A stretch of DNA of 64,000 nt from Paulinella micropora (GCA_009731375.1 BJOX01000073.1:68506-132505); one strand, 5' to 3'. Numbered from the stretch's first letter, positions 11,840 to 25,102 are shown. The notes: generated by a model not told the origin, from the sequence alone. Translations and numbers: made by a program.

Positions 11840-12150
11840 TATTTACGTAACATCGTAGTAATATTACTTAATCAGACATGATATATTAAACTTGTAGTAA
11901 TATTCTTTAATCAGACATGATGTATTAACCTTGGAGATACTATGCGGTATGTATCTGCATGTATGTGTGCATGCATGAGTGTATATATAATATGTTTATA
12001 TTTACGTAACATCGTAGTAATATTACTTAATCAGACATGATAGATTAAACTTGTAGTAATATTATTTTATCAGATATGATGTATTAACCTTGGAGATACT
12101 GTGCGGTATGTATCTGCATGTATGTGTGCATGCATGAGTGTATGTATGAG
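11840..12150 (+). repeat. Two tandem ~155-bp units
   Basis: TTTACGTAACATCGTAGTAA starts both units (11843 and 12000). Each contains two 43-bp sub-repeats built on GTAGTAATATT...TCAGACATGAT and ends GGAGATACT...GCGGTATGTATCTGC. Confidence 0.75.
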
Positions 12151-12282
12151 TATATTACTGGTCAGATATAGCTTGCTTATGATTGAGGTTAATGTCAAGG
12201 TTTATGCTTGATAAGATTGTGTGGTATATAGGTAGGTCTGTAGTATATTATGATATGAGCGTATGTTATCAGCGGAATCGTT

Positions 12283-12283
<1 letters not shown>

Positions 12284-12328
<45 letters not shown>

Positions 12329-12391
12329 GAGTTGTGCGAGGACCTTGAAATGAACATGAATCTCTCTCTCTCTCTCTCTCTCTCTCCCCCT

Positions 12392-12439
<48 letters not shown>

Positions 12440-12816
12440 NNNNNNNNNNNNNNNNNNNNNNNNNNNNNNNNNNNNNNNNNNNNNNNNNNNNNNNNNNNNN
12501 NNNNNNNNNNNNNNNNNNNNNNNNNNNNNNNNNNNNNNNNNNNNNNNNNNNNNNNNNNNNNNNNNNNNNNNNNNNNNNNNNNNNNNNNNNNNNNNNNNNN
12601 NNNNNNNNNNNNNNNNNNNNNNNNNNNNNNNNNNNNNNNNNNNNNNNNNNNNNNNNNNNNNNNNNNNNNNNNNNNNNNNNNNNNNNNNNNNNNNNNNNNN
12701 NNNNNNNNNNNNNNNNNNNNNNNNNNNNNNNNNNNNNNNNNNNNNNNNNNNNNNNNNNNNNNNNNNNNNNNNNNNNNNNNNNNNNNNNNNNCCCCCCCCC
12801 CCCCCCCCCCCCCCCC
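12284..12816. other. CT tracts, C run and the largest gap (352 N)
   Basis: (CT)n at 12284-12327 and 12360-12386, C run, Ns at 12440-12791, C run to 12816. Sequence is missing here, inside the intron between exons 12858 and 9105; phases across it already match, so no exon has to be in the gap. Confidence 0.9.
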
Positions 12817-12857
12817 TCTCTCTCCCTACTCCTCTCCCATCAGAATCGTGTGAGGAC

Positions 12858-12922
12858 CTGGCATTGTAGGTCTCAAACAGGGGGCCGAAAAACTCCTTAG
12901 CGTGCGACAACTCGGCAGATGG
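12858..12922 (-). CDS. Cytosolic-loop exon of the membrane domain
   Basis: 65 nt, phase 0 in and 2 out. It reads PSAELSHAKEFFGPLFETYN plus A and part of a Ser codon. FGPL-x-E-x-Y precedes a helix with an RR pair in the same class of polytopic domains, and the next exon indeed gives NFLFEPLAIFRRTLL. Acceptor TGTTGCAG, donor CCAG/GTCCTC. It lies 66 nt from the largest sequence gap. Confidence 0.78.
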
Positions 12923-13233
12923 CTGCAACACAGAGAACATAGATACATAGATACATACACATAGACCTCCTCCAAACCCTTAGCTTGCTTCGCCCTAGGC
13001 GTACATACATAACATTACATACAGATATACAGACATGCATACATACATAGATACATAGATACATGAATGACACCGCGGCATTTCCAAACAACGGAAAGAC
13101 CGACCATATGTATGTATGTAAATATGTATGAACCTCTGTGGGTAAGGCAAAATTGCAGTCAAAATATATGTATGGACGTATGCAGGACGACGAGAATAAC
13201 GTGTGGATGTCCGAAGGTAGCCAAAAGATTTCT

Positions 13234-13271
13234 AAGAAGTGGTAGTAGTAGTAGCAGCAGCAACAGTAGTG

Positions 13272-13304
<33 letters not shown>

Positions 13305-13328
13305 ATAACAATGATAATAATAAAGTTC

Positions 13329-13385
<57 letters not shown>

Positions 13386-13425
13386 GTAATAATAATAGTA
13401 TAAGAATAATAGTACAATAATAATG

Positions 13426-13482
<57 letters not shown>

Positions 13483-13555
13483 TGTAATGGCACTAGCAAT
13501 AGCAATAGAAATAGTAGTAAATACTACTACTACTACTACTACTAATAGTAGTAAA

Positions 13556-13594
<39 letters not shown>

Positions 13595-13619
13595 AAATAA
13601 TAATAATAACAATAATAAA

Positions 13620-13659
<40 letters not shown>

Positions 13660-13720
13660 TGTACGAAGATAACCAAGGGATTTCCCAGTAGCAATAGTAA
13701 TATTCTTTTTATTATGATTA

Positions 13721-13769
<49 letters not shown>

Positions 13770-13770
13770 T
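13234..13770. repeat. (TAG)n, (AAT)n, (TAC)n and (ATT)n arrays
   Basis: Consecutive trinucleotide arrays with short unique breaks; no coding sequence. Confidence 0.9.
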
Positions 13771-14272
13771 CGGAGTGTTGACTGTGATATATTTGAGGGT
13801 AACACCTGATGATAAAAACTTAGTCACGCTTGTTTATCAGAGCTCCAGCCCAATGGCCTTACGGCGTTAAACTGTGATGCTAACTCAAAACCATTTGGTG
13901 GATGATGCTGGGGAGGAGGGTCGTTGGGCGCCTGTCGAAGATCTTAAACTCCGCTATGCCGGTTGATAGCCCGTGGACCCAGCGGATACCAAATTGTTAT
14001 GGGTGGGGTTTTGAGGTAGTTCTAGCAACCATGCTTGGTGTACGCACTTGCACATGCGGCAACGTTTTGCAAGAGGTTGTTGGGACTGCGGAATAACCTC
14101 GGCTTAGTGTAGTCGTGCCCTCAGGAGCTCTATCGGCGGCCCCTATAATCAGTCGAGAGACTGACTAGGTGGGGATGGAGCACCTCGAACAAGGGCATGG
14201 AGGCTCATGTCGGGAAACGGATCGTGCCATCAGCTGCATCAGCATGCCTTAGAGGAAGTATATCTTTCTTCT
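13771..14272 (+). mobile_element. ~490-bp retroposon-like element, copy 1
   Basis: Starts CGGAGTGTTGACTG and ends GCCTTAGAGGAAGTAT plus a short tail. About 98% identical to the copy immediately downstream and clearly related to an inverted copy at 29669-30153. A 64-codon open frame starting MMLGRRVVGR is broken in the third copy, so I do not treat it as coding. Confidence 0.7.
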
Positions 14273-14759
14273 CGGAGTGTTGACTGATATATTTGAGGGT
14301 AACACCTGATGATAAAAACTTAGTCACGCTTGTTTATCAGAGCTCCAGCCCAATGGCCTTACGGCGTTAAACTGTGATGCTAACTCAAAACCATTTGGTG
14401 GATGATGCTGGGGAGGAGGGTCGTTGGGCGCCTGTCGAAGATCTTAAACTCCGCTATGCCGGTTGATAGCCCGTGGACCCAGCGGATACCAAATTGTTAT
14501 GGGTGGGGTTTTGAGGTAGTTCTAGCAACCATGCTTGGTGTACGCACTTGCACATACGGCAACGTTTTGCAAGAGGTTGTTGGGACTGCGGAATAACCTC
14601 GGCTTAGTGTAGTCGTGCCCTCAGGAGCTCTATCGGCGGCCCCTATAATCAGTCGAGAGACTGACTAGGTGGGGATGGAGCACCTCGTACAAGGGCATGG
14701 AGGCTCAGTCCGGAAACGGATCGTGCCATCAGCTGCATCAGTATGCCTTAGAGGAAGTA

Positions 14760-14761
<2 letters not shown>
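14273..14761 (+). mobile_element. ~490-bp retroposon-like element, copy 2
   Basis: Tandem to copy 1 with a 2-base deletion near the start and a handful of substitutions. Its end runs directly into (ATT)n, like the 3' end of the inverted copy at 29.7 kb. Confidence 0.7.
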
Positions 14762-14801
<40 letters not shown>

Positions 14802-15008
14802 TACCATTATTATCATTTTTCTTCTTCTTCTTCTTCTTCTTATTATTATTATTATAATTATTATTATTATTTTATTATTATTATCATTATTACTATTATA
14901 ATTATTACTATTATTATTATTACTATTATTATTATTATTATTATCATCATTATTATTATTATTATTATTATTACTACTACCACTACTATTATTATTATTA
15001 TTATATTA

Positions 15009-15053
<45 letters not shown>

Positions 15054-15130
15054 TACTACTACTACTATTATTATTACTACTATTATAACTATAATTACTA
15101 TTATTACTATTATTATTACTATCATTATTC

Positions 15131-15200
<70 letters not shown>

Positions 15201-15346
15201 TACTATTATAATTGTTTGTTGTAGTAGTGTTAGTAGTAGTGATATTAGTAATAGAAGTAATAGAAGTAGCAGTAGTTGTAATTGGGGTAGTAGTAGTTGT
15301 AGTAATAGTAGTAGTAGTGGTAGTGGTAGTACCAGAAATAGTAGAA

Positions 15347-15391
<45 letters not shown>

Positions 15392-15400
15392 CAAATATAC
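14760..15400 (+). repeat. (ATT)n, (TAC)n and (TAG)n arrays
   Basis: Starts as the tail of the element ending at 14761 and passes to (TAG)n near 15215-15390. Confidence 0.9.
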
Positions 15401-15794
15401 ATAAATATCTTTCATCAGTATAACTAAGAGATCCCTTCAACGCATCCATTCTGGTACAACTGCCTGTCGATGTTTTACTATGTATTATGTACGTCATATT
15501 GCATGTGTAGTTTATAACATCGATTGCGTATCGATGTCTTTATATGCAATACATGTGACTGCGTATCGATGTCTTTATAACAATTTCAATACATGTATGT
15601 ATGCATGTATGTATGTATGCACGTATGTATGTATCAATTCATACTCTACGCTGTGTTGAAGGGACTAACTTATATTGCGTATTTCTAAGTTGTATTCATA
15701 CAATGCATGTATGCGGGGATCTGATTCGGGTCTTGCAAATTGTGTATGCTTATAATTACATACAGATGTCGTTATATGCGAGCGTCTGACTCAC
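15401..15794. other. Intron stretch without repeats of note
   Basis: Mixed sequence with ATCGATGTCTTTATA twice (15530 and 15562) and short GTAT runs. No exon seen apart from the one at 15795. Confidence 0.5.
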
Positions 15795-15910
15795 CGCGGG
15801 GTTCCCAAGGGCGGCTCGGTGCCGCAGCAGATATAGCCCAATGCAGACGGGCAGCAGAGCAACGGGAAACAGACACAGCAGCAGCATGAAGGGCCTCAGC
15901 TTCCGATAAC
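15795..15910 (-). CDS. Membrane-domain exon (fifth segment)
   Basis: 116 nt, phase 1 in and 0 out. It reads YRKLRPFMLLLCLFPVALLP, VCIGLYLL, then RHRAALGNPA. One strong membrane helix followed by a basic cytosolic turn. Acceptor GTCCGCAG, donor GCG/GTGAGT are both near consensus. No in-frame ATG, so simple ORF finding misses it. Confidence 0.8.
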
Positions 15911-16091
15911 CTGCGGACAGTGAGTACTAACTAGTATAGCTGCTATCCTCCTGTCTTTCTAGCTACCTGCGTAGCTACCTGTCTAGCTATCTACCTTTCT
16001 ATCTGTCGTATTCTAATATCTATCTATCCATCTGTCTATATGTCAGCTTGGCTGTCTATCTGTCATACTGCTGCTATCAAAATATACTAAC

Positions 16092-16176
16092 CAATACTAA
16101 CTACTGCTGCTGCTGCTGCTACTGTTACTGCTACTACTTATATATTACTACTACTACTACTAATACTACTACTACA

Positions 16177-16207
<31 letters not shown>

Positions 16208-16271
16208 TCACCATTACTACTAACTACATCTACTCCTACTCCTACTCCTACTATTACTACACCTACTACAC

Positions 16272-16306
<35 letters not shown>

Positions 16307-16415
16307 GCAACTACTACTACTACTGTCTACTACTAACTACTACTAACTACTACTAATTACTAACTACTACTACTAACTACTAGTACTACTACTAGCTACT
16401 ACCAGCTACTACCAG

Positions 16416-16447
<32 letters not shown>

Positions 16448-16448
16448 G

Positions 16449-16497
<49 letters not shown>

Positions 16498-16505
16498 TAA
16501 TAATG

Positions 16506-16536
<31 letters not shown>

Positions 16537-16544
16537 TGATGATG

Positions 16545-16600
<56 letters not shown>

Positions 16601-16613
16601 AATAATAGTAATA

Positions 16614-16674
<61 letters not shown>

Positions 16675-16732
16675 TAATAATAATGATAATAATAATAATA
16701 GTGATAATAATAATAATAATAATAATAATAAT
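16092..16732 (+). repeat. (TAC)n then (AAT)n array
   Basis: TAC/TGC units to 16447, then AAT/GAT units. The right end abuts the 3' end of a SINE copy. Confidence 0.9.
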
Positions 16733-16892
16733 AGTGCTTCTCTGTCAATGGCTGATGCATTTCTGCACATGCGCCTCCATCGTCTCACCCGTGAGGAGTA
16801 CGAAGAATTGACGATAGGCTCTATGACACCCCCGCAAGGACAGTTCCAACACTTCCAGACGGACCGGTATGTTCAATGAAAATACTGGTGGC
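16733..16892 (-). mobile_element. SINE body, tRNA-like head missing
   Basis: Reads (minus) from GCCACCAGTATTTTC to GACAGAGAAGCACT and then (ATT)n. It lacks the tRNA-like part carried by the copies at 17474 and 18085, so it is 5'-truncated, as expected of incomplete reverse transcription. Confidence 0.75.
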
Positions 16893-17473
<581 letters not shown>

Positions 17474-17474
<1 letters not shown>

Positions 17475-17704
17475 GTGCTTCTCTGTCAATGGCTGATGCA
17501 TTTCTGCACATGCGCCTCCATCGTCTCACCCGTGAGGGGAGTACGAAGAATTGACGATAAGCTCTAATGACACCCCCGCAAGGGCAGTTCCAACACTTCC
17601 AGACGGACCGGTATGTTCAATGAAAATACTGGTGGCACCGACGGGAATCGAACTGGCGACAGGGCCCAGATGGTAGAACTTGACCACTGGGCTATCACGG
17701 TGTC

Positions 17705-17706
<2 letters not shown>
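17474..17706 (-). mobile_element. tRNA-derived SINE, full copy
   Basis: The minus strand begins TGGACACCGTGA, then TAGCCCAGTGG (A-box-like) and, about 40 bases on, AGTTCGATTCC (B-box-like): an internal RNA polymerase III promoter as in tRNA-derived SINEs. The body continues to AGAAGCACT and an (ATT)n tail. 233 bp. Confidence 0.75.
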
Positions 17707-17744
<38 letters not shown>

Positions 17745-17789
17745 ATAATAATGATGATAATATAAACAACAATAAGGATAATAATACTA

Positions 17790-17860
<71 letters not shown>

Positions 17861-18003
17861 GACTGCTGTTACTATTATTTCTACTACAACTACTACTACA
17901 ACAACAACTACCACTACTACTACTACTTTTACTTCTACTGCTAGCGCTACTACTACTACTGGACAAAGATAATAGGAATAATAGTAATAATAATAATAAT
18001 AAC

Positions 18004-18038
<35 letters not shown>

Positions 18039-18084
18039 GAATAATAATAATAGTAATAGTAATAATAATAATAATAATAATAAT
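17707..18084 (+). repeat. (AAT)n and (TAC)n arrays
   Basis: Trinucleotide arrays between two SINE copies. Confidence 0.9.
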
Positions 18085-18352
18085 AGTGCTTCTCTGTCAA
18101 TGGCTGATGCATTTCTGCACATGCGCCTCCATCGTCTCACCCGTGAGGGGAGTACGAAGAATTGACGATAAGCTCTAATGACACCCCCGCAAGGGCAGTT
18201 CCAACACTTCCAGACGGACCGGTATGTTCAATGAAAATACTGGTCCAGACGGAGCGGTATGTTCAATGAAAATACTGGTGGCACCGACGGGAATCGAACT
18301 GGCGACAGGGCCCAGATGGTAGAACTTGACCACTGGGCTATCACGGTGTCCA
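18085..18352 (-). mobile_element. tRNA-derived SINE, variant with 36-bp internal duplication
   Basis: As the copy at 17474 but with a repeated segment containing GGTATGTTCAATGAAAATAC (18210-18279). The same variant occurs at 28063-28330, so it is a subfamily and not a private error. Confidence 0.75.
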
Positions 18353-18410
18353 CAATAATAATAATAATAATAATAATAATGTATTATTACTACAACTACT
18401 ACTACTATAG

Positions 18411-18446
<36 letters not shown>

Positions 18447-18523
18447 TTACTACTACTACTAGTACTACTACTACTACTACTACCACCATCACCAACACCA
18501 CCACGACCGCCACCACCGTTACG

Positions 18524-18574
<51 letters not shown>

Positions 18575-18584
18575 GCTGCTGATG

Positions 18585-18625
<41 letters not shown>

Positions 18626-18638
18626 GCTGCTGCTGATG

Positions 18639-18682
<44 letters not shown>

Positions 18683-18723
18683 GATACTACTCCTACTTCT
18701 ACTGCTGCTGCTGTTATTACTGG

Positions 18724-18775
<52 letters not shown>

Positions 18776-18804
18776 CACTACTACTACTGCTGATGCTGCT
18801 ACTG

Positions 18805-18854
<50 letters not shown>

Positions 18855-19087
18855 GCTTCTGCTGTTATTACTGGCTACTACTACTCTTACTACTACTGCT
18901 GCTGCTGATGCTGTTATTACTGGCTACTACTACTACTACTACTACTGCTACTTCTACTGCCACCACTACTACCACTACTATTACTACTTTACTACTACTA
19001 CTACTACTACTGCTACTACTGCTACTACTACTTCTGCTGCTTCTACTATTACTGCTATTACTGCTACTACGTCTGCTACTACGTCTG

Positions 19088-19120
<33 letters not shown>

Positions 19121-19159
19121 TCACTACTACTGCTGCTACTACTGCTGCTACTACTACTG

Positions 19160-19190
<31 letters not shown>

Positions 19191-19275
19191 AACTACTACT
19201 ACTACTACTACCACTACTACTACTACCACTACTAATAGTACTACTACTATTTTGCTCCTTCTGCTACTTCTTCTT

Positions 19276-19322
<47 letters not shown>

Positions 19323-19640
19323 GCTGCTGCTACTACTGCTACTTTTTCTACTACTACTAGTACTACTACTACTACTGCTGCTGCTGCGGCTGGTGCTGCT
19401 GCATCTGCTATTACTTCAGCTTCTGCTATTATTGTTACTACTGTTTCTCTACTGTTTTATTGATGTTGATGCTGCTGAGTGCTAGTAGAAGCTACTTAAC
19501 ACTACGCAGTGCTACTATTGCTAGTTGTAGTAGGACTCGGAATAGTAAGAGCAGAAGTAACGATATGTTATAGTAGTATTAGTAGCAGGGTTAATAGAAC
19601 AAGTAATGGTTGAAGTTGTAGTAGTAGTAGTGGTAGTAGT
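18353..19640 (+). repeat. (TAC)n-rich array, ~1.3 kb
   Basis: TAC/TGC/CAC units with recurring GTTATTACTGGC inserts (18712, 18863, 18913). The poly-L/T/S/V open frames are repeat translations. Confidence 0.9.
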
Positions 19641-19677
19641 AGTAGTAGTAGCAGCAGCAGTAGTAGCAGGGTCGGAC

Positions 19678-19728
19678 CTTCAGAGCTGCAGTCAACAGCA
19701 GGGTGGTCTGTTATCAAGAAGTAGGGAC
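19678..19728 (-). CDS. Short membrane-domain exon (loop)
   Basis: 51 nt, phase 1-1, 16 codons plus split ends. It reads GPYFLITDHPAVDCSSEG. The yL-x-D-x-x-V-x-C pattern continues the FDCDKI loop of the preceding exon. Acceptor GGCACAG, donor TGAAG/GTCCGA, followed at once by a (TAC)n-type array. Support is the phase fit on both sides plus motif continuity; the exon is very short. Confidence 0.72.
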
Positions 19729-19904
19729 CTGTGCCAATATCAATATTATGTATGTATGTATGTATGTATGTATGCATGTGTTGATATTGCCACATCATGT
19801 ACAGGTTCTTTTTTTATTTTTTTAAAAAAAATTTATTTATTATTTTTTTTAATAAGATTAAAGTTAAGTCCTGTAACACACATACATAGGTACACGCATA
19901 CATA

Positions 19905-19905
19905 G

Positions 19906-19951
<46 letters not shown>

Positions 19952-19994
19952 GTCTATCTATCTATCTATCTCTATCTATCTCTATCTATCTCTT

Positions 19995-20044
<50 letters not shown>

Positions 20045-20199
20045 TCTCTACATACATATTTATCTATCTATACATACGTATAATGGTGACATATACATAC
20101 ATACGTCTATCTATCTATATATACATTACATACATACCTATCTACCTATCTAACAGACTATTACATACCTATCTAACCTGTGTCACCATTACATATCTC

Positions 20200-20250
<51 letters not shown>

Positions 20251-20725
20251 CTATCTATATCGAGGGGGATGTAGGGGGCAGTGCTCCGGCCTTAAACCAA
20301 ACCCCCTATAACGGCGGTTTTGTGTCCGCCGTTGATCGCGCGCAGCGCAGGGCTAAAAGACGACCATTTCGCGACCGGGGCCGTGATGCAAATGGTTGAT
20401 GAAGTCAAATTTGTAGAAGGTAACTCATAGAGAGCGTGAACTTCCGAAACCTCGGCTTCGTTGGTCATCGTCTCCTTATGGCACACGCCCCTGGGTGAGC
20501 GTTTTCAGTGATTGTTCGCGTACAGTCAAAAGGGCTCGGCTACCAAGTCAAAAGGGCTACCTTTTGGCTTGAACTGGGCACGGGCACCGACCCGACCGGA
20601 TGGTTGGCGTGCAGCTGGTGAAGTGCTGAGAGTTTCTGCCCGGGGATATTATTGGAGGCCCATAGATTTTAAAGCTATGCCAATCCCATAGATTAAACAT
20701 ATCTATCTAACCATTTATCTATCAG

Positions 20726-20761
<36 letters not shown>

Positions 20762-20933
20762 CCTATATACCTACATACATACATATCTATCTATCTTTAC
20801 ATACATACATATAATGGTGACACATACACACATCTATCTATGTATCTATATATACATAAATACATACCTATCTACCTGTACACCGTGACGATTGCATATC
20901 TATCTAACCGGGGTCACAATTTCATACCTATCA

Positions 20934-21006
<73 letters not shown>

Positions 21007-21193
21007 CCTATATGAACATACATACATATCTATCTATCTTTACATACATACATATAATGGTGACACATACACACATCTATCTATGTATCTATACATAAAT
21101 ACATACCTATCTACCTGTACACCGTGACGATTGCATATCTATCTAACCTGGGTCACAATTTCATACCTATCTATCTATCTATCTATCTATCTG

Positions 21194-21246
<53 letters not shown>

Positions 21247-21250
21247 TATT
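19905..21250 (+). repeat. (TATC)n field with a ~110-bp unit in three copies
   Basis: Units near 20075-20190, 20810-20930 and 21050-21165 share ATAATGGTGACA, ACATACCTATCTACCT and GGTCACAATTTCATACC. Between them are TATC arrays and a CT tract (19990-20050). Confidence 0.8.
20265..20695. other. Unique insert inside the (TATC)n field
   Basis: About 430 bases of GC-richer sequence with a 14-base direct repeat AGTCAAAAGGGCT (20525 and 20548). A 64-codon minus-strand frame has no recognisable motif. Possibly another dispersed element; no coding claim. Confidence 0.4.
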
Positions 21251-21320
21251 GATATTGCCACGCTATATACCTTGGTTCTACTAAGATGAAAGTATGTCTG
21301 TACATATACATGCATGTATG

Positions 21321-21351
<31 letters not shown>

Positions 21352-21677
21352 GGTCCAAGACTACGTGGTGCACATGCCAGTCCTGAGAGTCCTCCCGTCC
21401 TTCAGGACAACGACTATGAAATGTAAATTATCAGGCACTCCGTTTCCAGCCATTGAGCCACCGCTTGTTTAAGAACTCTCTTCGTGATTAGATTTTCTAC
21501 TTCTAACGATTACGAGCCCCTTTCAGACCCAGAGTTTGAGAATGCCACGTGAAGGAAATGTGTCAAACTGTAAAAAAATTCATGGTCGTAGTAACACACT
21601 AGAATACAATAAATCAGGTGCCGGAACGGGATTGATCGAGCTAGTTGCTACAATCTAGGTGCTGGAGTGGGGCTAAC
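21251..21677. other. Intron stretch, mixed sequence
   Basis: GTAT array at 21314-21350, otherwise unremarkable sequence leading to the donor of the exon at 21678. Confidence 0.5.
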
Positions 21678-21785
21678 CTATCTTATCGCAGTCGAAGTAG
21701 GAGATCACTCCTTTGGAGACTCGAGAATAGGACAGGAGAAGCACCGCACAGAACGTGCGGCTATACGTCGCCCACACGAATCGAC
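21678..21785 (-). CDS. Membrane-domain exon (fourth segment)
   Basis: 108 nt, phase 1-1. It reads GRFVWATYSRTFCAVLLLSY, then SRVSKGVISYFDCDKI. A basic/aromatic lead, a hydrophobic helix and an FDC motif fit between the neighbours ([10 protein letters not shown] before, GPYFLITDH after). The acceptor TTTGTAG is preceded by a ~150-nt CT microsatellite that supplies the pyrimidine tract. Donor ATAG/GTTAGC. Confidence 0.78.
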
Positions 21786-21790
21786 CTACA

Positions 21791-21835
21791 AAGAGAAAGA
21801 GAGAGAGAGAGGCACACAGAGAGAGAGAGAGAGAA

Positions 21836-21916
<81 letters not shown>

Positions 21917-21945
21917 GAGAGAGAGAGAGAGAGAGAGAGGGAGAC
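21791..21945 (-). repeat. (CT)n tract acting as polypyrimidine tract
   Basis: On the minus strand this is CT/TTTCTC directly before the TTTGTAG acceptor at 21786. Confidence 0.8.
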
Positions 21946-22032
21946 AAACCAAGAGAAAGACAATCTGATGCTGTTATAGAAGTGCCCTATTCCTTTGTTT
22001 TCTCTCTTCTCTTTTAATTGCTTCTCAGCCAC

Positions 22033-22949
<917 letters not shown>

Positions 22950-22967
22950 ATAATGATGATGATGATG

Positions 22968-23005
<38 letters not shown>

Positions 23006-23159
23006 AGTAATAACATTAATATTTAAACGGAGCACACGAAGAAGAAATATATATTAGAAGAACAAATGAGAATAGTAAAAATGAAAGTTTTTCGTTTTTT
23101 TGGGAGTTTGAGGGGGTGTGGCCAAGGAGACGAAGTCATACACACATGAACATGCACAC

Positions 23160-23166
23160 ATGAACA

Positions 23167-23216
<50 letters not shown>

Positions 23217-23222
23217 CATATG

Positions 23223-23311
<89 letters not shown>

Positions 23312-23312
23312 T
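23160..23312. repeat. (CA)n-(TA)n-(TG)n palindromic dinucleotide tract
   Basis: CA units, then alternating TA with a few TACATA breaks, then TG units. As a whole it is self-complementary. Confidence 0.9.
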
Positions 23313-23379
23313 TACATATTCACATAAAAGCTGTGTCAAGAAAAGAAAAGGGAGTGGCACGAGGGGAGCAAGAGGCAAC

Positions 23380-23611
23380 CTTGGGTGCGCTGCTTCCACC
23401 AGTACTCGACCAGCCCAATACAGAGCAATAGTACAAACATCAACAGCGGGAAAAATGCGTTGAAGGCCAGCCTTTGCGTGGGGCTTAGGGGGGCAAAGCA
23501 AATTTCCGAAGTGGAAGACTGGGCTTCAAAGTTGAGGAAGGCCAGCCAGCTGAGCCATCGATAGCGGGGACCCAGCATTTCTTGCGCCGTGGCAATAAAG
23601 AAGAATATGAT
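23380..23611 (-). CDS. Membrane-domain exon (second and third hydrophobic segments)
   Basis: 232 nt, phase 0 in and 1 out. It reads [20 protein letters not shown], a loop with SEICFAPLS, then [20 protein letters not shown]. The loop with one Cys between two hydrophobic stretches is usual in the polytopic C-terminal domain of protist EGF/GCC receptors (known by pattern only). Acceptor CCTTCAG is clear; donor CCAAG/GTTGCC is weak but gives the right phase for the next exon. Confidence 0.8.
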
Positions 23612-23662
23612 CTGAAGGGTCCAACATGCATGCATCACCCGTGAATTAGCATGCATGATCAT

Positions 23663-24180
<518 letters not shown>

Positions 24181-24229
24181 ATTTGACAGTAAGGCAGGCC
24201 CAAGGCCAGGCCCGCGTCTTATAATATCA

Positions 24230-24622
24230 TGCATTGTTATGCTATTGCAAGATGAAAGGCTCCAGATAAATAGACAGGCAGGCTCAATGTTTCATAATGA
24301 ATTGTTATGACGTTGGAAGATGAAGGGCTACACATAAATAGCCAGGCAGGCTCACATATTACATTGTTATGCCACTGGAAGATGAAAGGCTACATATAAA
24401 TAGTCAGGCAGGCTCAATGTTTCATAATGAATTGTTATGACGTTGGAAGATGAAGGGCTACACATAAATAGCCAGGCAGGCTCACATATTACATTGTTAT
24501 GCCACTAGAAGATGAAGGGCTACATATAAATAGTCAGGCAGGTCCATTTCTTATGCATTGTTATGATATTGCAAGATGAAAGGCTGCAAAGGAATTATGC
24601 AGGCAAGCCAATCCATAATGAC
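24230..24622 (+). repeat. Minisatellite, six units of 62-69 bp
   Basis: Units start ATTGTTATG at 24233, 24301, 24363, 24431, 24493 and 24556; each contains GAAGATGAA or GCAAGATGAA, AAATAG and CAGGCAGG. Units 2-3 and 4-5 form a dimer (about 130 bp) that is more alike than adjacent monomers. Confidence 0.8.
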
Positions 24623-24866
24623 AAAGACGGCAGGAGAGATTCTTAGTAAATAAATAAAAGAAACAGTGATTTCAAGAAATCTGTTCTCGGTCTATTTCTC
24701 GCTGTTGATTCAACGTGATTCATTTGAAAGCTTCCATCAATAGCTTGGTCATAACGAGCCAGGACGCAGGTTTAGACGCAATAGGCAGACAAGACGAAGA
24801 GCTCGGAGTCATGGTTAGCTGCTCTCAACTACCAAAAAAATCTCAGGCTAAGATGGACGGAGCGAC

Positions 24867-24984
24867 CTTTATGACTCCGCTGCCACTCGCAGATTCGGAG
24901 ACGACGCGCAGAAACAGTGCATACAGCAGGAGGCCTGCTAGTGCCAGTGCCAAATAAAGTCGCCATGCGCGACAGGGCCCACAG
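24867..24984 (-). CDS. First transmembrane segment exon
   Basis: 118 nt, 1 + 39 codons. It opens CGPCRAWR (last Cys pair of the stalk), then LYLALALAGLLLYALFL, a clear membrane helix, then a polar loop ending GSGVIK. Acceptor GGGTAG, donor AAG/GTCGCT. In frame with the next exon it gives [13 protein letters not shown]. If the start of the open frame is read without splicing it ends at a stop 27 bases past the donor, so the donor choice rests on the phase match and on the continuation. Confidence 0.8.
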
Positions 24985-25102
24985 CTACCCACAACACAGT
25001 GCGTTGCGTACGTGGCTACGGCTTGCAGCTTCTCCAAGCTGACTCAGAAGGGGTATTAGCCCTTGGCAGACAAATTACATACATATTGATGTCGAACCAA
25101 AC

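Noticed and set aside
13902-14596. Repeated 64-codon frame MMLGRRVVGR...
   Set aside because: It lies in a repeat element, and the third copy at 29.7-30.1 kb has frameshifts and a stop, so there is no sign of coding selection.
17640-17706. Possible tRNA gene (A-box and B-box motifs)
   Set aside because: No complete cloverleaf and no acceptor stem; the motif is the head of a repeated SINE with a body and tail.
18793-19485. 230-codon poly-L/T frame
   Set aside because: Trinucleotide array translation; the other frames are equally open and low in complexity.
20292-20486. 64-codon minus frame in the unique insert
   Set aside because: No recognisable motif, no splice phase that fits the receptor gene, and the insert sits within a repeat field.
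24230-24622. CRISPR-like array of regularly spaced repeats
   Set aside because: Units are continuous and similar along their whole length, without unique spacers; a minisatellite in a eukaryotic intron.
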